Positions 6,221 through 9,280 of a DNA stretch of 9,280 bases are shown here, piece after piece. The position numbers were made by a program, and so were the translations under genes. The notes below the pieces were generated by a model. The model was not told the origin of the DNA and did not search any database. It saw only the letters and a program-made list of their open reading frames with translations. Origin of the DNA: Candidatus Bathyarchaeota archaeon (GTDB lineage Archaea; Thermoproteota; Bathyarchaeia; TCS64); NCBI GenBank assembly GCA_016867505.1, contig VGJH01000031.1, positions 1 through 9,280 of the forward strand. Reading direction: 5' to 3'. Position 1 is the first letter of the stretch. Every line of letters starts with the position of its first letter.

Positions 6221-7610
6221 ATTCAAACTCTTTTGGATGTTTTTTATGCCAATCTGTACGTTTTTGGTACTCCACTGCTAGTGAAATAATGATATTCTCA
6301 TCATACGCCTTACCCATAAATTGAATGCAGGTTGGTAAGCCTTCTTCACTGAATCCCGCTGGCACCGAAATCGATGGTAGGCCAGCTCCATTACCAACAG
6401 AACCCGTAATATCAATACTGGGTGTAGTGGGTGCATTTCGCCTAAATTCTTGATTAATTGGTGCTGCTGTTCTTTTACTTGTTGGAGCTAAAACCGCATC
6501 ATAACTCTGCATGATTTCTTCAGCAATCTTAACCATTTTTCCACGTAATCTTAAGGCTCTTAGATAGTCTTTAGCTAAAACAGTGAGCCTAGAATAGCCA
6601 TTATACCTGTCTTCTGATGCGGTTAACTGATGGCTTAAGCCTTCATCAATGAAATCTTCGAATGCGCTTGCAGCTTCAGCGTTTAAAATCATTCTAGTAA
6701 CAGCTTCGTATGGAAACTCTGGGAATGTAATTTCATCAACAATGGCAAATTTTTCAATGATTTTTAATGATTTCTCAAAATTTTTGTTACTGAGTTCGTC
6801 TGCTCCAATCATATTTCCTTTAATTAATGCTACTCTGAAATCTTTCTGCACGGTTTCGAACTTATACTTTCTTCGTGTTGTTGAAGGATCATGTGGATCA
6901 AAACCTGAGATGGCTTCAAGAATTAGACCACAATCCTCAGCAGTTTGACAGAGTGGACCTAACTTATCAAGAGTCCAACTAAGTGCCATAGCGCCATACC
7001 TACTGACTCTTCCATATGTTGGCCTTAAACCAGAGACTCCGCAATTATTCGCTGGACTCAGAATACTTCCCCATGTCTCTGAACCAATAGCAAATGGAAC
7101 CAATCCAGCAGCAACAGCTGAACCTGATCCACTACTTGAACCCCCGCTCCAGTAATTCAGGTTCCACGGTGTCTTACAGGGACCAGTGAAACTTGCGTTA
7201 GGTTGCCTGTAGCCCATTCCACCTGCAAGTTCTATCATGGCAAGCTTTGCACTTAAAATTGCACCAGCTCTCTCTAACCGCGAAACTACCGTTGCATCAT
7301 ATTTTAATACCCTATCCTTGTATGGTGCTGCCCCCCATGAAGTTGGAGCACCGATGGCTGCAAGAAGATCCTTCCCTCCATATGGTATTCCATGAAGTGG
7401 TGATCTAATTTTCCCTTTTTCAAGCTCTTTTTTTAGTTTAAATGCTTGTTTATGGGCTCTATTCTCCATAATTGTCACAACTGCGTTCAGTTTTGGCCCA
7501 TGTAGTTTTAATCGTTCAAGGAAAAAACCTGTTAATTCTACAGGAGATAATGAACCATCTCCAAGCTTATCTGATAATTCTTTAATTGAATTAAAAGCCA
7601 GAAAACTCAA
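6219..7610 (-). CDS. Amidase-signature family enzyme (GatA-like)
   Basis: The 463-residue protein has the whole amidase-signature core and family-typical length. Reading by the usual spacing, the catalytic triad is K80 (GIPYGGKD), cis-Ser S158 (in GGSSSGSGSA) and nucleophile S182 (SETWGSILSP), with S182 24 residues after S158 as in known family members. It hydrolyses a C-N amide bond; the substrate is unknown. The sequence lies with generic amidases rather than a clear GatA, as there is no GatB or glutaminase partner in view. It starts at TTG 7608-7610, which shares TTGA with the stop of the upstream gene. Thus the small upstream protein and the amidase are translationally coupled and likely form one complex. 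A weak GGAA lies about ten bases before the start. Confidence 0.9.
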   Translation of the reverse strand: MSFLAFNSIKELSDKLGDGSLSPVELTGFFLERLKLHGPKLNAVVTIMENRAHKQAFKLKKELEKGKIRSPLHGIPYGGKDLLAAIGAPTSWGAAPYKDRVLKYDATVVSRLERAGAILSAKLAMIELAGGMGYRQPNASFTGPCKTPWNLNYWSGGSSSGSGSAVAAGLVPFAIGSETWGSILSPANNCGVSGLRPTYGRVSRYGAMALSWTLDKLGPLCQTAEDCGLILEAISGFDPHDPSTTRRKYKFETVQKDFRVALIKGNMIGADELSNKNFEKSLKIIEKFAIVDEITFPEFPYEAVTRMILNAEAASAFEDFIDEGLSHQLTASEDRYNGYSRLTVLAKDYLRALRLRGKMVKIAEEIMQSYDAVLAPTSKRTAAPINQEFRRNAPTTPSIDITGSVGNGAGLPSISVPAGFSEEGLPTCIQFMGKAYDENIIISLAVEYQKRTDWHKKHPKEFE

Positions 7611-7816
7611 TTCTTTTCCTTCCTGTATGGTATGAATACACTGAATGGCTCATCACCATTCTCTAAGCTAATTTGATGAAGTTTTACTGAATTCTCGAAG
7701 GTTTGTTCAATGCTTTTCCTAATCTCTTCCTTCTCTTTCTCAGTAAGACGAGAGCCATATGACTCAAAAATCAAATTAGATAAATTTTCAACAATTTTTT
7801 CTTTTGAACCTAACAT
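7607..7816 (-). CDS. Small amidase partner, GatC/AtzG-like
   Basis: The 69-residue protein is mostly helical, with many Glu and Lys. It ends with LENGDEPFSVFIPYRKE (about residues 51-67), close in form to the NADEP-x-x-x-F-RP tails of small proteins encoded next to amidases. AtzG, which forms a GatC-like heteromer with the amidase AtzE, is the described example that I know; this assignment is from memory. It precedes the amidase by a TTGA overlap, which supports stable pairing. No Shine-Dalgarno precedes the ATG (7814-7816), so its mRNA may be leaderless; AT-rich sequence at about 7840-7860 could hold the promoter. A GatC-like partner usually wraps round the amidase and stabilises it. It could instead be an unrelated small protein of the same operon. 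Confidence 0.65.
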   Translation of the reverse strand: MLGSKEKIVENLSNLIFESYGSRLTEKEKEEIRKSIEQTFENSVKLHQISLENGDEPFSVFIPYRKEKN

Positions 7817-7856
7817 AATAATAAAATAGTAAGAAGTAAATTAAAATTAACCAAAT

Positions 7857-7862
7857 AAAAAA
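7857..7862 (-). terminator. T6 run after the TIGR04076-type gene
   Basis: On the minus strand, CC followed by six T lies nine bases past the stop of the gene ending at 7872. It suits archaeal T-run termination and separates this gene from the amidase pair downstream. Confidence 0.45.
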
Positions 7863-7871
7863 GGAAATCGT

Positions 7872-8132
7872 CTATTCTTCTTTTCTAGTGACTTTAAATT
7901 TCACATCATTCCATCTATCTGGGCATTCATACTTGAATTCTTTAGGATCAATCCAAGGAATCTTTCCACCAAAACAACAATTCATTAAAGTTGGAAAAAG
8001 ATCATGATAACAATAACCGCATATACCACCTGTCTTATGTGTATTTATTTCAAATTTATCTCCGACTTTATGACCCGCACTACAACTTTTAGCTATTGAA
8101 ACAACTTCAGCAACATACTCTGGCTCTATCAT
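7872..8132 (-). CDS. TIGR04076-family small cysteine-containing protein
   Basis: The 86-residue soluble protein opens with a strand and CSAGHKVGDKFEI (17-29), then GGICGYCYHDLFPTLMN (35-51), CCFGGKIPW (52-60), and a C-terminal CPD (70-72) before a final strand. That order is the TIGR04076 pattern, whose function I do not know. Cys at 17, 38, 41, 52, 53 and 70 make metal or redox roles possible; C17 and C70 sit at the usual family places, while the extra C41, C52 and C53 may be specific here. GGAGG at 8137-8141 is four bases before the ATG, a strong ribosome site. It is a single-gene unit, divergent from the beta-lactamase-like gene with 94 bases between them. Confidence 0.8.
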   Translation of the reverse strand: MIEPEYVAEVVSIAKSCSAGHKVGDKFEINTHKTGGICGYCYHDLFPTLMNCCFGGKIPWIDPKEFKYECPDRWNDVKFKVTRKEE

Positions 8133-8136
8133 AAAA

Positions 8137-8175
8137 CCTCCTCAATTATAAGACATCGAATACAGAATAAATTTT
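8137..8175 (-). promoter_or_regulatory. Promoter and ribosome site of the TIGR04076-type gene
   Basis: On the minus strand, AAATTTATT (8167-8175) could be a TATA element. A start site near 8145 would leave a short leader with GAGGAGG at 8137-8143. The same 94-base interval must also hold the promoter of the divergent gene at 8227, where no Shine-Dalgarno is visible. Confidence 0.4.
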
Positions 8176-8226
8176 TTCAAAAAATTATGTAATAGCTTAA
8201 GATTACCCATGCATAATATTCATTAA

Positions 8227-9117
8227 ATGGATCTCCAAGATACAATTATTCAAGAAATCAAAGGATTATCAAATCTAATAGGAGTATCCATAAAAAACCT
8301 AAACACTGGAGAAGCTACTTCAATTAATGGTGACGAAATATTTCCATTAGCTGATTTATTCATAATCCCCATAGCAATCGAGTTGTATAGTCAAGTAGAA
8401 AATCAAATACTAAACATAAATGAAAAAATTATTCTTAAAGAAGAAGATAAAGTTCCTGGCCAAGGAATACTAAAAGACCTTGCTGAAGGAACTGAATTAA
8501 GTCTTAAAGATTTAGCGAAGTTAATGCTAATACAAGTAGACAATACTGCTACAGATCTTCTGATATCGAAAATTGGTATAGACAACATAAATGATTTAAT
8601 AAAAAAACTTGGTCTAAAAAAAACCGCCATCTCTTCAACATCCAGAGGAATATTATTTGACTTAATTGGATTAAATAAAATTCCAGACTCTGAAAAAACC
8701 CTTAATTTATTCCAAGAGAAGTTGAAAACTAATCTTAACAAATCAGCTTTTGATCAAAACATTGCTTTCAAAAACACTACAACTCCAAATGATATGAATA
8801 AATTAATGGTATCTCTTGTTGAAAACAGACTGTTGCGTAAAGAAAATTCTGATACAATTTTATCATTATTGGATAGGTGCCAAGCCAACGAGCATCAGGT
8901 ACACAAGTATTTGCCAACCTCAAAAATAAAATATATCCAGAAGACTGGTAATTTATTTAGCACAAAAAACTCCTCAAGTATTATAACTATTCTTGCTTCA
9001 AATACTAGATATGTTATAACCTGTCTAAGCAAAAATCAAAAAGATAATTCAAATATAGATGAAATCTTTGCCAGAGTATCACTTGCCACATATAATTTCT
9101 TTACTTCTCAGGGTTGA
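8227..9117 (+). CDS. Class A beta-lactamase-fold protein, catalytic residues replaced
   Basis: The 296-residue protein follows the class A beta-lactamase order end to end. Where the active Ser motif (FPLASxFK in family members) belongs, it reads FPLADLFI (39-46), so both Ser and Lys of SxxK are gone (D43, I46). The SDN motif is VDN (104-106), losing its Ser. KTG survives (239-241). It has no signal peptide, although enzymes acting on beta-lactams outside the cell carry one. I see no Glu-x-x-Leu-Asn omega loop but did not align that region exactly. Loss of three catalytic residues with the fold and surrounding motifs kept points to a non-hydrolytic cytoplasmic protein, perhaps a binding protein. 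It is not a resistance gene by this reading. No Shine-Dalgarno precedes the ATG, consistent with leaderless mRNA. Confidence 0.85.
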   Translation: MDLQDTIIQEIKGLSNLIGVSIKNLNTGEATSINGDEIFPLADLFIIPIAIELYSQVENQILNINEKIILKEEDKVPGQGILKDLAEGTELSLKDLAKLMLIQVDNTATDLLISKIGIDNINDLIKKLGLKKTAISSTSRGILFDLIGLNKIPDSEKTLNLFQEKLKTNLNKSAFDQNIAFKNTTTPNDMNKLMVSLVENRLLRKENSDTILSLLDRCQANEHQVHKYLPTSKIKYIQKTGNLFSTKNSSSIITILASNTRYVITCLSKNQKDNSNIDEIFARVSLATYNFFTSQG

Positions 9118-9119
9118 AC

Positions 9120-9125
9120 TTTTTT
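9120..9125 (+). terminator. T6 run after the beta-lactamase-like gene
   Basis: Six T begin two bases after the TGA stop. The following sequence to 9223 is AT-rich and shows no gene; TATA-like stretches near 9139-9150 and 9209-9215 may promote the next gene. Confidence 0.45.
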
Positions 9126-9235
9126 CTAAAAACCTGACTTTATAATATAAAATTCAATAAGAAATAAAGAAATTTTAATCATTAAAAGAAACGTTTTAAT
9201 ACTAGATGTATAATGTATGTTTTGGTGATTAAAAT

Positions 9236-9280
9236 ATGTATTTGAGTAATACAAATCGAAATAGTGCTCAAAAGATATTT
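9236..9280 (+). CDS. Start of an unidentified gene (cut by window edge)
   Basis: An ATG at 9236 opens a frame of 15 codons to the window end, reading MYLSNTNRNSAQKIF. GGTGAT at 9224-9229, six bases upstream, is a complete match to the core of the archaeal Shine-Dalgarno and is the main support. Too little is present to identify a family. Confidence 0.5.
   Translation, partial: MYLSNTNRNSAQKIF

Noticed and set aside
6649..6948. Plus-strand 99-codon frame antisense to the amidase gene
   Set aside because: The opposite strand encodes the amidase, and this product is Ser-rich with no family features.
8403..8741. Minus-strand 112-codon frame antisense to the beta-lactamase-like gene
   Set aside because: The plus strand carries recognisable class A motifs across this stretch; the antisense frame is a shadow.

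Overview
This AT-rich window most likely comes from an uncultured archaeon. The evidence is the archaeal-style ribosome binding sites (GGAGG and GGTGAT forms), TATA-like boxes upstream of several genes, T-run terminators, a dolichol/phytol-kinase-type membrane enzyme, and a superoxide dismutase with a His in the metal second shell, as is common in archaea. I cannot assign a lineage from sequence alone. Genes are tightly packed, with no gene-free stretch over 300 bases.

Layout. Positions 1-297 (minus) hold the N-terminal part of a HAD-type phosphatase cut by the window edge. After a 280-base AT-rich promoter region comes a plus-strand operon of four membrane-protein genes plus a small soluble protein (578-3961). 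It comprises a DUF6754 protein, a polytopic membrane protein, a membrane-anchored Rossmann-like protein whose frame is broken once near 2395, a second polytopic membrane protein, and a roughly 106-residue soluble protein. From memory of the families, similar genes lie together in Chloroflexota and other prokaryotes, but I know of no assigned function. This is the best candidate for an undescribed system in the window.

Convergent to it is a minus-strand operon (3948-5479) of a CTP-dependent prenol kinase homologue, a thymidylate-kinase-fold protein with altered active-site motifs, and a small two-helix membrane protein, joined by 14-base overlaps. Divergent from that is a Fe/Mn superoxide dismutase (5607-6209). 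Next, on minus, come an amidase-signature enzyme (6219-7610) and its small upstream partner (7607-7816), which resembles GatC/AtzG-type adaptors, followed by a TIGR04076-type cysteine-containing protein (7872-8132). Divergent from this is a class A beta-lactamase-fold protein (8227-9117) that has lost the catalytic Ser, Lys and SDN Ser. A new gene with a good ribosome binding site begins at 9236 and runs out of the window.

Working together. The first operon probably builds one membrane complex, with the DUF6754 and Rossmann-like domains as soluble parts on helical anchors. The prenol kinase and the kinase next to it may carry out consecutive phosphorylations of a prenyl lipid, though this is inference. 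The amidase and its small partner probably form a complex. The remaining genes look like single-gene units.
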